64,000 nucleotides of DNA from Leguminivora glycinivorella. Taxonomy: Eukaryota > Arthropoda > Insecta > Lepidoptera > Tortricidae. The DNA lies in NCBI RefSeq assembly GCF_023078275.1, contig NC_062980.1, positions 14,650,783 to 14,714,782 on the forward strand. Direction: 5' to 3'. Numbering within the stretch: position 1 is the first letter of the stretch; the number at the start of each line of letters is the position of its first letter. Position numbers and translations under genes: made by a program. The notes under the pieces are model-generated. The model saw nothing but the letters and a program-made list of their open reading frames with translations, was not told where the DNA came from and searched no databases. Shown here one piece after another: positions 44,934 through 56,276 of the stretch.

Positions 44934-45073
44934 AGTATTTTATGCAACTGGTGGTTAAAAGAGGTTAAAAAAGGTGAGTGGCGTGGGTAACAATTTGAGG
45001 CGAAGCCGAAAATTGTTAATAAAGACGCCACGAGCATTTTTTGACTCAGTTAAACACCGTTGCATACAATACT
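44934..45073. mobile_element. MITE inserted in family H copy 4
   Basis: AGTATTTTATGCAACTGGTG and the complement of CACCGTTGCATACAATACTT are inverted ends. It interrupts the family H sequence, whose halves lie at 44906-44933 and 45542-45655. Confidence 0.55.
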
Positions 45074-45541
45074 TTTTCTACGACCAAGCACTTATTTTGA
45101 AAGAAAATTATAAATCAACAAATACCTACTTTCAGTCATCTTAGTTATCTAGTGGACCGCCTACCATTTTGAATATGCAGTTTGAGTGCAAACATGAAAA
45201 TAAAACTGTCTATGGTATGGTTCTTTGAAGCCTGGCCACTAAGACGAAACGAGCCGAGTTGAATCGAGTTCTCATCACTTCTCATACATTTGAATGCGAT
45301 TCGACGCGTCGCCAATGAACGCAGCAGAAAACGAAAGAGTCTCGACTCTGCGAATTGGTTTGTTAAGTTGGTAGCAATGTATTTACTGAACTGTAACAGC
45401 TATATCGTGCTACTGCTACTAAATGTTTTCAGGGTATAGACTAGATAGACTTGTCCTGACACCTTTTATGTAGGGTTTTAAAGTTCTATGCACGACCTTG
45501 TAACTCACGAATAACAACGGGAGTAGAAAAAGAAATTTTAA
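45074..45541. other. Unassigned insert or spacer
   Basis: Contains GCCACTAAGACGAAACGAGC near 45236, which looks like one end of another MITE. The partner end was not found. Confidence 0.3.
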
Positions 45542-45655
45542 GTCATCATAGGTGTAGTTACATGTAGTTATGATAGTATTTAATAGGTGGCGCTAAAAGA
45601 TGGAGGTAAGTACGATTCTTATTGTGAAGATTGTAAATCTTATATTAATAATCCT
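45542..45655 (+). repeat. Dispersed repeat family H, copy 4 (3' part)
   Basis: GTAGTTATGATAGTATTTAA, TAGGTGGCGCTAAAA and TACGATTCTTATTGTG match positions 1175-1250 in copy 1. Confidence 0.6.
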
Positions 45656-45997
45656 TGCTTTTAACTTAATATCCTGAGCAGACTGGTAGAACTGACCTTT
45701 GTATTTTGAATCATGTTTATTAAATTTAAACATTTTGTAATTCACTCGATGGTAAAATTTGTTTAACCTTCGTGTTTTGAAACCCTCCAAACTCAATTTG
45801 GAAAAGTTCAATATTGGAATATTTTGCTTGCTCGATTATCAATTTTGGCACGTGCTGTTAAAAAATACTTTGTCATTTGCAAAACAAATAAGTAACTATT
45901 GATATTTGCCAATCGCTTTTCACTGAAGGAAAACAGCGTGAGAAAACTGGACTAATCCCAACACGACCTTAGTCCATCATGAAGAGTAAAAGTGCCG

Positions 45998-46143
45998 TAT
46001 TAGCCGTGTGGCATTTCTGCGACGCGAAACGAAATCGAAACGCCGCGAAAGGTAGTCTGGCTCTGTCGCGCCAATATGCAAGATAGATATCTACGAGCGT
46101 TTCTTTTCGTGAGCGTTTCGTTTGTGCTATTCGGCTACGTACC
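45998..46143 (+). mobile_element. MITE family E, copy 3
   Basis: TTAGCCGTGTGGCATTTCTG...GTGCTATTCGGCTACGTACC with the internal CTGGCTCTGTCGCGCCAATA. Confidence 0.7.
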
Positions 46144-47053
46144 CAGAGATGGAAACTTTCTTAGAATTCTGCTTCCAAATAGTAAAGAAGGTTGTAAAAC
46201 GAAATAGAAATATATGTTTTCTAGTGAATATATTTAAGAGAAACATAATTATGTAAAATAAAAAAAAAAACAAATATATAAAAGAAGAACTAAAATGAAA
46301 GGAGAAAAAAGTTTAAAAGAATAGATGTAACATAAGCGAACTGTTTTGATACTTAATAAAACTGTAAGCATCATAGCTTGTAATTTCCTTAAATTATAAG
46401 AAAAATGTAAGAATAAACAAAAATATGATTATTACTAAATAAAGAAAACCCTGATCCCTGTCTTAGTTCTACATAAGAGGATAGCCGATAGGTGGGACTC
46501 TAACCCACAATAGGAACGAAAGAGATGAATGTAAGAAAGAAACAGTAATGATGAATGGAAGTGCGAGAGGATTTAAAAGCGGGAACAGTGTGCGTACCCG
46601 AATGCGCCAACGCTCACGATAATATCACAGAATATATAATAGTACAAGTACAGAAGGCCCACTGCTTTGATGTTCACAAAATGCCGCCTTTTTAAATGCC
46701 TACAAAATTCTAACAAAGAAACGAGCCGCACGTGCGCAGCCGCGGACGATAGGGTTGCCTATGGATTAAAACGAATTAATACTCTGATAAAATGTTATAC
46801 TATTATAGTCAAGTTTTGGGTACTCTCTAGGTATATATACAGTATTCATATATTTTTGTTTAAGTCCCAACATCGCAAGCCTTAGATATTGAACTTTTCC
46901 GTGGGACAATCAATAGTAGATCTGTGTAAGATTGTACTACTTTATTCATGATGGCTATTTAACTAAGCATTATTAGCCATTCCACACGCGGACATCCCAT
47001 ATGAACCTTAAAAAAGTATTTGCGACGTAAAGCAACAACGGAAAGTACGAACG
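46144..47053. other. Unassigned spacer
   Basis: A fragment resembling MITE families E and F lies at about 46600-46660 (ACGCTCACGATAATATCACA, GTACAAGTACAGAAGG). Nothing else was recognised. Confidence 0.35.
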
Positions 47054-47303
47054 TGCGTTCCGTGAGAACGCGCGCCACCCCTGATTAGGCCGCGAACTCG
47101 CGGCCGCCAGCATGTACTTGTAGCGCGGCGATAGAATCGCGGAGTGAGCCGCCCCTGATAATATCTCTTTCGTAGCTATAGCTATCTATCTCTATAACTC
47201 TTGCGTATCGGCGCGACAGAGCTAGACTACATTTCTGGAATCTGGATCGTTTCGATGGTGTTTCGTTTCGCAGAAATGCCATTCGGCTACGGGGCCTGGT
47301 ATG
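47054..47303 (-). mobile_element. MITE families F and E, adjoining copies
   Basis: 47054-47155 carries CGCGAACTCGCGGCCGCC and GGAGTGAGCCGCCCCTG (family F, cf. 62162-62329). 47155-47303 carries TATCTCTTTCGTAGCTATAG...GAAATGCCATTCGGCTACGG (family E, reverse). Confidence 0.6.
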
Positions 47304-47861
47304 CAAGTGGATGTTGGAGGAGCATGGAAATAAAAACACGACCTAGTTTTAGGGTTGGACTGTCTGCTGGCGGTCGCTTCCGTACCTAATAAACTGTATT
47401 TAGTTTAGTGCCAACGCCAACGCATTTTCTCGAGAGTTGCGGCTTATGCAACTAATCTATGTGTCAATAATCCGGGAAAACGCATGGAAGAAGTAAAAAC
47501 TCTTAGATTGTGTGTTCATCTATAATATATTTATCGAATTGTGACTATAGGCTACGTTTTAATATCTAGATTTTTTTTCCATTGTTGTGACAAAATAAAC
47601 TAGGCATTTAATTCGCAAAAAGTAATGTAAAAACCTTCAGATAAAAAGATATCGAGACAAACAATTTTAACACTTCGTAAACTAAGCCTGTTGCGTTCCA
47701 GAAAATCATTTAGATGACTGACATGCTTCGTCGCTCGCTTTTAACAGTTTCAGCTTTTAGGGTTTCGTAATAACTAATAAAGAAATAATTAAGTACTTAC
47801 TCGTAAGCATAGCGTAATAGTGCTCCCTCCATAGGTACTTACATCGGTTTCCGTATCAAAA
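47304..47861. other. Unassigned spacer
   Basis: No recognised repeat or ORF. Confidence 0.3.
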
Positions 47862-48062
47862 ATAACCTAACCACAAAATTAAAAATTTGAAAAAACCCCC
47901 GACCGCGACATAGTAGACCGATTTTCATGAAACATGGCTAAGAATATTCCCGACTAACTTAGCTTTCAGAGAAAAAATCTAAATCTAAATCGGTTCATCC
48001 GTTCGGGAGCTACGATGCCACAGACAGACACACACACAGACAGACAGACAGACAGATAGACA
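47862..48062 (+). repeat. Dispersed repeat family D, copy 6, left part
   Basis: AATAACCTAACCACAAAATT through the GATGCCACAGACAGAC tract. It is interrupted at the CAGA tract, and CAGACAGACAGCCCGTCG with TTTTTGCGTCGGGG resumes at 51231. Confidence 0.75.
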
Positions 48063-48727
48063 TGTAACAGAACAAGCGTCTATGACGAGGAGATGGACTC
48101 GTTATTGCATGTGGAACTTACGGCGAATCAACTTTTCCTTGACCGGCTTTTTGGTGCATATTTCCTTCGGGATTTCATTGAATATTTTAACAAATAATGT
48201 CTTTGATGGTTAATCACATGTTCAGTTACGTCATCACTGATAAAATTCACTATTATTTAATGTAAAACAGGTTGGAAAAACGTATTTATCAACAAACTAC
48301 GTTCACATGGACGGAATACTGACACTGACAGTTGTCAGCTGCGTAACGTTCCGATATTGTGTCTTGGTTTCATTTACAAGTCAAAGAGGTAATAATCACT
48401 GATATTGATTATTATACTTCCTGAATACATCATTCAGTGTAACAATTAGGAATAGGTGTGATCTTTCATTGCGAAATTACTTACTAAATTGATTTAAACA
48501 ATCTTTCACAAAATAATATTTACGTAAAAATATTTACGGAACACTCCACTATTGGACTACATAGGTATCAATACCAATAGCTCTGTCTCTCTCTAAAACA
48601 GCTGCAATCTGCACGTGTTAATAAGCAAACATCCGCGTGATGATCGTGAACTTTATTGCGTAGAGCGTATGAGTGTAAACAAAGCACTTGTGATCTTTTT
48701 CTTATGTGCGCAAGTTAATGGCTTTCT

Positions 48728-48985
48728 GTCGATGTTATGTCGATACTGTGTCGATAGTCGATAGTATGTCGATGTTATGTCGATACTGTGTCGATAGTCG
48801 ATGTTGTGTCGATGTTATGTCGATGTTATGTCGATACTGTGTCGATAGTCGATAGTATGTCGATGTTATGTCGATATTGTGTCGATAGTCGATAGTATGT
48901 CGATGTTATGTCGATTGTGTGTCGATACTGTGTCGATAGTCGATGGTATGTCGATGGTACGTCGATAGTCGACGGTATGTCACGA
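48728..48985 (+). repeat. TGTCGATA-type minisatellite
   Basis: Variants of TATGTCGATGT, ACTGTGTCGATAGTCGATAG repeat over about 250 bp, ending 10-15 nt upstream of the TATA box. The position suggests a promoter-proximal array; function is inference. Confidence 0.85.
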
Positions 48986-48993
48986 TTAAGATC

Positions 48994-49000
48994 TATAAAA
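48994..49000 (+). promoter_or_regulatory. Core promoter-like TATA box
   Basis: TATAAAAGGGTCGGAGC followed by GCGCGTCATTCT about 30 nt downstream, which is TATA to initiator spacing. No adjoining ORF. Confidence 0.4.
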
Positions 49001-51230
49001 GGGTCGGAGCAAGCCGACGCGCGTCATTCTTAAAATATCTACAAGACTAACAGTGTCTCTGGCTTTCGTGTGTTATACTGGTGAGTGAAGTTGTTCTGCT
49101 ATTATTTCTCTGTTTGTTTTTACTTGGAAATTATTCTAAGTGATTGTAAAACTTTGAAATTGTGTCTCTGTTTGATTGTGCGGGGACAATATCGTCGTAC
49201 AGTTGAACCTAGACCTGTGGTGGAATTGCTTTACCGTCAGTTGTGGGGTTATTTTAGTGTTCTATTTATAGTGTAGTGTTACATTTAAATTGATGTGTAT
49301 AGTGAAGTTTTCTGTGCTTTGTTTCGTGAGTGCCGTCAAGCAATACAAAGACTGGGTCGATGTATGGCTGGTGCTTGGAGATAAGTCTGTGTTTGGTTTT
49401 GTAGGGAGAAATTCTTGCAAAACTAAGCTTAGATTATAGCACGTAAAGGAAACTTCATTCGTTTGTTTAGTTGGTCAGTAAAATTGAATTTAGTAATTTT
49501 CTATGGGGTTATTTTGTGAAAGTTATAAGCCAGATCATTGTTTGTGACAGACTGTTGTCCGGCTAAGCGCTTTATACCTTGCGGCTGTTAAACATAAGGC
49601 GTTTAGGAGTCTTTTTGTTCCAAGTGGAGGGCTTGGGCGTCTTTATTTACTTACAAAAGGCGTACTTTCTCACCGGTCTCAAAGAGTCCAACTGTTAGAT
49701 GGAAGTGAGGACTTTCACGATTGACGAAAGACATTAGGAGTAATCCTTGCTCACTGAAGTCGGCAGTATTTGAGGCTGGGGTCCTATATATATTTATATT
49801 TATTTACTCGGTGCTCTAGTCCATGCTGGCGTTGGTCGCTGGGGATTTAGGTTGTGATCGATCCACATCTAAGTAAAGTTGATCGCAGCTGGGTTTCCCA
49901 TGTGGCTGGTACTGGTGTGTCCTAGAATACTGGATATATACACGGATAGGGCGATCTACTCTCTGCTACCCTAGCCCGCGGGCAAGAGCAGAGGGGGGGA
50001 TCAGAACACAAGCCTATAGGTTGCCTATCTCAGCTTCGCTGGCTGAACTGTACAGTTCTAGTAGGGATACACTTGTACATATTCTGAACACAAGATCTAT
50101 GGTAAGTGAGGGTCTGTGTTTCAGATATGTTAGAGTAGGGAAAACGATAGGATTAGGGTAGAGTCACACACTATTTCTATGAAAGTAGAGTTCTTTTATG
50201 ATTGGTTTTGGAATATAATTGGTCAACGTGTATTGTGGAGAAATAATTTAACTACTACTATTTATATGGTTTAAATGGACTTTAAATGTGGTGTTTACTA
50301 TCTTAAAATATGTGGTAAAACTGGTAATTTATAAAATCTCTTATTACTTAATTTATTTGAGTGAAATTAATAATTGTGGTAGCAATTTCTGATTTTTCGG
50401 TGTGGCTGCGGGACACTTAGTGTTGCTAACTGGTTTTTCAAGGTAAATTCTATCAAGTTGGTTAGGGAAACAAACTATTCTTTGGAATAAAAAGCATAGG
50501 TTTGTTATAGGGCCCAGTGGCATGCGAGCGCCGTCCACTGATGGAAAGTCAAAAGCTTAGAAAAGTTAGTAGACTTAGTTCTTATAAAAGTTAGCAACTG
50601 CTCGGTGTTTCGATAAAACATTAGAAAAATCGAGAAGTTATGGTCTATTAGCAGTATTGGGGAAAGGGGGTTTAGCTAGGGAAAAAGAGACAAAACAAAA
50701 AGGGGGTTAGTTTTTAGATAGATAGCCCTTCAGGCTTACTTGCTTAGGATCCTGATAAAGTGGTTTGATCAGGTCAGGGGTCCCATACCGTATCGCAAGC
50801 CCTTGCCCAAGCCGGGACCACTAATAAGGCGTAGCGGATGATTACCAAAATATTTTTTAATATTTATTTCATGTATGTTTCACTCACTAACTTTTATTCT
50901 AAAATTTCTTCATCACGTCATTAATTTTCTCACATATAACTTTCTAGGCCTAAATCTGATAAAATACTCTTCTATAACACTACATTATTATGCTACAATA
51001 ACCTTTATTCTTCTTTAAAATATAAATAAATAAAAATTTAAATATTAGTCAAAAATACAGCTGATACTCATTAAAGGATCTAGGTTATTGCGGATCACAT
51101 CGAAGGGTTCTACTTATTCACGCTAGACGATCACAAGGCCAAATTTACGGGGTGTATTTAAGGGGGGGTTAGCCATACCGTTGGTTAGTCAAGTAAGTAA
51201 ATAAGTAAGGTGAGCGGAGGTTTAGTTACA

Positions 51231-51277
51231 GACAGACAGACAGCCCGTCGTTTTTGCGTCGGGGTCGGGGGTTAATG
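51231..51277 (+). repeat. Dispersed repeat family D, copy 6, right part
   Basis: GACAGACAGACAG then CCCGTCGTTTTTGCGTCGGG. The segment CGTCAAACTTATAACA expected between them is deleted. Confidence 0.7.
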
Positions 51278-51419
51278 ATATTGTTTCATAGTCGACATCT
51301 ATCAGTACTAGTAACTATCGCGAGCACCTGTGTTTGCGGTCGAGAGGTTACGTACAAGGAAGAAAAGTGTTCGATCGCAACTGGTTACGAATAAGAAGAA
51401 ATTAGGCTTTGATCGCAAC

Positions 51420-51662
51420 TGGGTGGCTAGCCGAATGGCACAATCGCTCACGAAACGCTCACGAAACGAAGCGCTAGTAACGTAGCGCGAGAAATGCCAT
51501 TCGGCTACGGGGCCAGGCCCCGTAGCCGAATGGCATTTCTCCGACGCCAAACGAAAGCGATACGCCGCTGGCTCTGTCGCGCCAATACGCAAGCGCGATA
51601 GAGATAGATATCTACTAGCGCTTCGTTTCGTGAGCGATTGTGCCATTCGGCTAGCCACCCTG
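51420..51662. mobile_element. MITE family E, inverted double copy
   Basis: GGGTGGCTAGCCGAATGGCA on the left and TGCCATTCGGCTAGCCACCC on the right flank two family E copies meeting at GGGGCCAGGCCCC (51509-51521). The whole is a 240-bp palindrome-like unit with AACTGG/CTGGTT outside. Confidence 0.7.
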
Positions 51663-52042
51663 GTTACGTACAAGGCGGAAATAGTCTTTGATGGCAACTG
51701 GTTACAAAGCTCCGGTTGCGTACGCGGCCGAAGGGAACATTCATCATTGAGTCATCTAAATGTATTTCTAGATAAACATCAAGGTCATCAGCAGAGGCAT
51801 CATTAGGTACTATTCGGAAAAAATCGGTGGATCGAATCAATCGGGTTACAAAACGATTTTTTTTAACTATTGCAACCCTCCATGTGCAGCATGGTTAATA
51901 AACTTTTAAAGTAGGTAGAATCTTCAGAAGTCGCAATTATCCCGATGAACCTTGTATGTTATGCCTGTCAGTGGGGTACATATGTTAAGTATTTCGATAT
52001 ACTCGTATACTCATGCAATTGGTTGACTGTTTATTTTTTTTT
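51663..52042. other. Unassigned spacer
   Basis: No recognised repeat or ORF. Confidence 0.3.
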
Positions 52043-52297
52043 GACGACCGGTCTGGCTCAGTCGGTAGGGGTCACTACGCTAAGCCGCGGTCCTGGGTTC
52101 GAATCCCGGTAAGGGCATTTATTTGTGTGATGAACACAGATATTTGTTCCTGAGTCATGGATGTTTTCTATGTATATAAGTATGTATTTATCTATTTAAG
52201 TATGTATATCGTCGCTTAGCACCCATAGTACAAGCTTTGCTTAGTTTGGGGCTAAGTGGATCTGTGTAAGGTGTCCCCAATATTTATTTATTTATTT
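52043..52297 (+). mobile_element. tRNA-derived SINE, full-length copy 2
   Basis: A box TGGCTCAGTCGG (about 52056) and B box GGTTCGAATCC (about 52096) are intact. The body (GATCTGTGTAAGGTGTCCCC) and ATTT-repeat tail match 24663-24908. Confidence 0.88.
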
Positions 52298-52546
52298 TAT
52301 AGGTGTACATATGCCTGCGTCTGCGTTTTCGGAAAATCCTCGATTATATTCCTCGATTTTGAGCAAAACATGTCGAACAATATTCGAATACGACGTAGGA
52401 ATACCTGAGTGACTCGGTCTTACATGTTTAATATGTCAGTGTCTCACGGAAGTTTTTTTATTCAAGTTATCTATAATTTTCAGACGGAACCCTCTTCAAA
52501 GCGCGCGTCTAGCAATAAGATCCGGAATGCTGAGTCCCCATTGCCT
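52298..52546. other. Unassigned spacer
   Basis: Nothing recognised. Confidence 0.3.
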
Positions 52547-52554
52547 ATCAAAAC

Positions 52555-53036
52555 TAGGGATGTACCGACTAGTCGCCGACTAGTCGGGAAAGCCGACTAT
52601 CCGGCCAAATTTGTAGTCGGCGATTAGTCGGCAAAAAAGGCCGATTAGTCGGCACATTATAAGTGATAGAAAAACAGTACAAACATAAATTAACAGCTGA
52701 TATTGTTGTATTATGAACCTATTTGTTATGTTGTTAGTCAAAAGAACAACTGCGGTAATCACAGAAAGAAATGTCCTACCAAGGACTATCGGTTTCATAG
52801 GCAGGATTCCTACCCACAAGCCAAACCGTTTGTTAAAAATGGAAATTCTATATCAATATTCTCATTGACCTTTGAACCTTTAAAAAATTATGAAAAGCGC
52901 CAACAAACGACCAATGTCATTCAAAAATTTTGATAAATTACTCTAAAATTATGTTCTGGCCGACTAATCGGCCACCCAAGCGCCGACTAGTCGGTAGTCG
53001 GCCTAGTCGGCCAAATCAATAGTCGGTACATCCCTA
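52555..53036. mobile_element. hAT-type MITE, 482 bp, perfect 8-bp TSD
   Basis: TAGGGATGTACCGACTAG at the left and TCGGTACATCCCTA at the right are inverted ends. ATCAAAAC duplicates at 52547-52554 and 53037-53044. Subterminal CGACTAGTCGG-type palindromes recur at both sides (GCCGACTAGTCGG, GATTAGTCGGC), which could be transposase binding sites. The interior has short ORFs without a transposase domain. Confidence 0.88.
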
Positions 53037-53044
53037 ATCAAAAC

Positions 53045-53442
53045 CCCTTCGAAAAATCCAATCAAGTACCAAAGCTTTTTTTTGTTAAAATCTTGTTAGG
53101 CGTTTTTTTAACATGACTGAGCAATAAAAACAGCAAATTTTTATGACGTTTTTGTGCGAATTCTAAATTGAAACAGTCGAACAATACAACAGGCCTATTA
53201 GGGCGTGTCGATTACGATAGATACACTTTAAATTTGAAGTGTTTGAATGTGTATGGCAATAATGATAAGTCATTATAATAAGTACATCCAATAGCTACAG
53301 GATCCTGATTCAGATAATTTGATTTTCATTTGAAACGACCTTGCTATGTATGCCGCCGATTGGTATTAAATTTAAAATTAAAAAATTAAAAATTCTTTAT
53401 TCCTTTTAAGAATTACTTACATAGTTTTAGTTGTACTACCCC
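53045..53442. other. Unassigned spacer
   Basis: Nothing recognised. Confidence 0.3.
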
Positions 53443-54004
53443 TTTTTAGGGTTCCGTAGTCAACTAGGAACCCTTATAGTTTCGCCATGTCTGTCTGTCC
53501 GTCCGTCCGTCCGCCCGTCCGTCCGTCCGTCCGTCCGCGGATAATCTCAGTAACCGTTAGCACTAGAAAGCTGAAATTTGGTACCAATATGTATATCAAT
53601 CACGCCAACAAAGTGCAAAAATAAAAAATGGAAAAAAATGTTTTATTAGGGTACCCCCCCTACATGTAAAGTGGGGGCTGATATTTTTTTTAATTCCAAC
53701 CCCAACGTGTGATATATTGTTGGATAGGTATTTAAAAATGAATAAGGGTTTACTAAGATCGTTTTTTGATAATATTAATATTTTCGGAAATAATCGCTCC
53801 TAAAGGAAAAAAAAGTGCGTCCCCCCCCTCTAACTTTTGAACCATATGTTTAAAAAATATGAAAAAAATCACAAAAGTAGAACTTTATAAAGACTTTCTA
53901 GGAAAATTGTTTTGAACTTGATGAGTTTAGTAGTTTTTGAGAAAAATACGAAAAACTACGGAACCCTACACTGAGCGTGGCCCGACACGCTCTTGGCCGG
54001 TTTT
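53443..54004 (-). repeat. Dispersed repeat family A, copy 3
   Basis: Complete copy from TTTTTAGGGTTCCGTAGTCA to GACACGCTCTTGGCCGGTTT, with CCGT microsatellite and C-homopolymer run. Confidence 0.8.
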
Positions 54005-54228
54005 AAGTAAACAAATACCTGACATTATGACTTTCACTATGTCAAACAAAGGCATCCGTTCATCACCAAATTGCATCCATCGCCCTCCAATTACCAAGCC
54101 AAGAGGATTACTAAGGACGCATCAAAACCTATTCGAGGCCATATCAAATTGTCGAATGAGAATCAGTTTAATTAATTAACTGACTTCAAAAAAAGGAGGA
54201 GGTTCTCAATTCGACTAAATTATTTTTT

Positions 54229-54365
54229 TAACAGGCAGAAACGTCTGCGTTTGATGCTATAAAGTTTAGAGTGAGTTTATATGTGGGAAAATGCATATGA
54301 AAGGCGATTGGGCGTATCATGAAAAGCGATCCAGAGGCCGGCAGTTCAAATCTCACCCAAGACAG
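54229..54365 (+). mobile_element. SINE-like fragment, relative of 30918-31015
   Basis: AACAGGCAGAAACGTCTGCG is shared, with a degraded B box GGCAGTTCAAATCTCACC near 54340. Confidence 0.4.
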
Positions 54366-55436
54366 TAATTCCTGGCAATCATCTTGTTACTGTACTTAAT
54401 TATGAGCACTTTAGTTGTAAATTTATATATTAATTGCAAATTCTTTTATGCTTAACCTCAGTGACTGGTAGGAGCATTTGGTTTGTAAATTTTATTACCT
54501 GTAGATCTGATGCACCGAATATGAATTGTATTACGGGACATATTTACCGTTATTTTAATGCTAATTTGCTACTATAGAAAAATATTGCTACTGCAGGTTC
54601 AAAATTGCTTTTCACTTACAGTAGTTAATCTACCGGCTGCCTAGTAAATTCATCGATGTCAATCTAACTAGCGACTCGGAACCTTAGGCTGGTCTTAGAA
54701 TATGCAAATATGAGTCTGATGAAATGTTCGTGGTTTTCGAGATCATCAAACTTTTCTGTCTTCTCCTATCCACAAAGTCCCCGGTTTAAGTGTTTGCTTT
54801 ATGTGTGTCCGGGTGTTCTCCTCTACAGGTCGCAATTCTCAACCGATCAATCCAGTTTTTGGAAATTTTATAAAATGCGGATTTGCCATAAAGGGCTTAA
54901 GTGTCAATAGCGTGTGTAAGAACTAAGTATTTCTCACTGTTTCGTTTTCTAAGCATGTCATTTCGTTTTCTAAGCATGTCAGCTCCCAGAACCGCTAGTA
55001 AATAAGTATTTAGCTGTTATTTGGACCACCTTTCGACGCTAGAGGGGTCTAGAGGCATAATAGTGAATTCCTGGATGCCTAGCCAGAAAGCCAATCGTTT
55101 GCACAGTAGCGAACGAAACGGTTATCTCTCAATCACGATTATTCTCCAACATTAGGCGACAGGGACAGAGATACTTACACTGGGTTAATAAAATAAAAAT
55201 GGAACATCGAAGTAACATTCAATAACATCTTACACAATGAAGGCTGGGCTGCCAAAGTATCTGACACTATTTTATTAGTTGTCATAAGAATGTGTTACAT
55301 TTTTTGCCGTCTACAAAATGTACCTAACATATTCATTATTGCTGGTGACAGTGGTGTCTGTATACAATGAAAGATCGGTAAGAAAAATTTCAGCGATCCA
55401 TTGATCATCTCTTAGTAGTTAATGTCTGAATGTTAA
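54366..55436. other. Unassigned spacer
   Basis: Contains a 22-bp direct duplication (TTTCGTTTTCTAAGCATGTC at 54941 and 54962). No recognised ORF. Confidence 0.3.
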
Positions 55437-55632
55437 TAAAAACCGGCCAAGAGCGTGTCGGGCCACGCTCGCAGTGTAGGGTTCCGTAGTTTTCCGTATT
55501 TTTCTCAAAAACTACTGATTCTATCAAGTTCAAAACAATTTTCCTAGAAAGTATTTATAAAGTTCTACTTTTATGATTTTTTTCATATTTTTTAAACATA
55601 TCGTTCAAAAGTTAGAGGGGGGGGGACGCACT

Positions 55633-56194
55633 TTTTTAGGGTTCCGTAGTCAACTAGGAACCCTTATAGTTTCGCCATGTCTGTCTGTCCGTCCGTCCGT
55701 CCGTCCGTCCGTCCGTCCGTCCGCGGATAATCTCAGTAACCGTTAGCACTAGAAAGCTGAAATTTGGTACTAATATGTAAATCAATCACGCCAACAAAGT
55801 GCAAAAATAAAAAATGGAAAAAAATGTTTTATTAGGGTACCCCCCCTACATGTAAAGTGGGGGCTGATATTTTTTTTCATTCCAACCCCAACGTGTGATA
55901 TATTTTTGGATAGGTATTTAAAAATGAATAAGGGTTTACTAAGATCGTTTTTTGATAATATTAATATTTTCGGAAATAATCGCTTCTAAAGGAAAAAAAG
56001 TGCGTCCCCCCCCCCCTCTAACTTTTGAACCATATGTTTAAAAAATATGAAAAAATTCACAAAAGTAGAACTTTATAAGAACTTTCTAGGAAAATTGTTT
56101 TGAACTTGATAGGTTCAGTAGTTTTTGAGAAAAATACGGAAAACTACGGAACCCTACACTGAGCGTGGCCCGACACGCTCTTGGCCGGTTTTTT
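55633..56194 (-). repeat. Dispersed repeat family A, copy 5, nested in copy 4
   Basis: Complete reverse-oriented copy between the first two pieces of copy 4. Confidence 0.82.
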
Positions 56195-56276
56195 CCTTTA
56201 GGAGCGATTATTTCCAAAAATATTAATATTATCAAAAAACGATCTTAGTAAACCCTTATTCATTTTTAAATACCTA

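Larger units (their letters stand above)
48063..51230 (+). mobile_element. Unclassified 3.17-kb insertion with TG...CA ends
   Basis: It splits family D copy 6 inside its CAGA tract, so both borders are set by the disrupted host. The ends TGTAAC and GTTACA fit LTR-type termini, with GACA-type flanks that are ambiguous because the host is GACA-rich. A TATA box at 48994 with promoter-like spacing and GTGAGT (49081) and GGTAAGT (50100) splice-donor-like sequences suggest transcription. There is no gag/pol ORF and no internal LTR pair. It may be a very long solo LTR, a LARD-type derivative, or a new kind of element. Confidence 0.5.
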
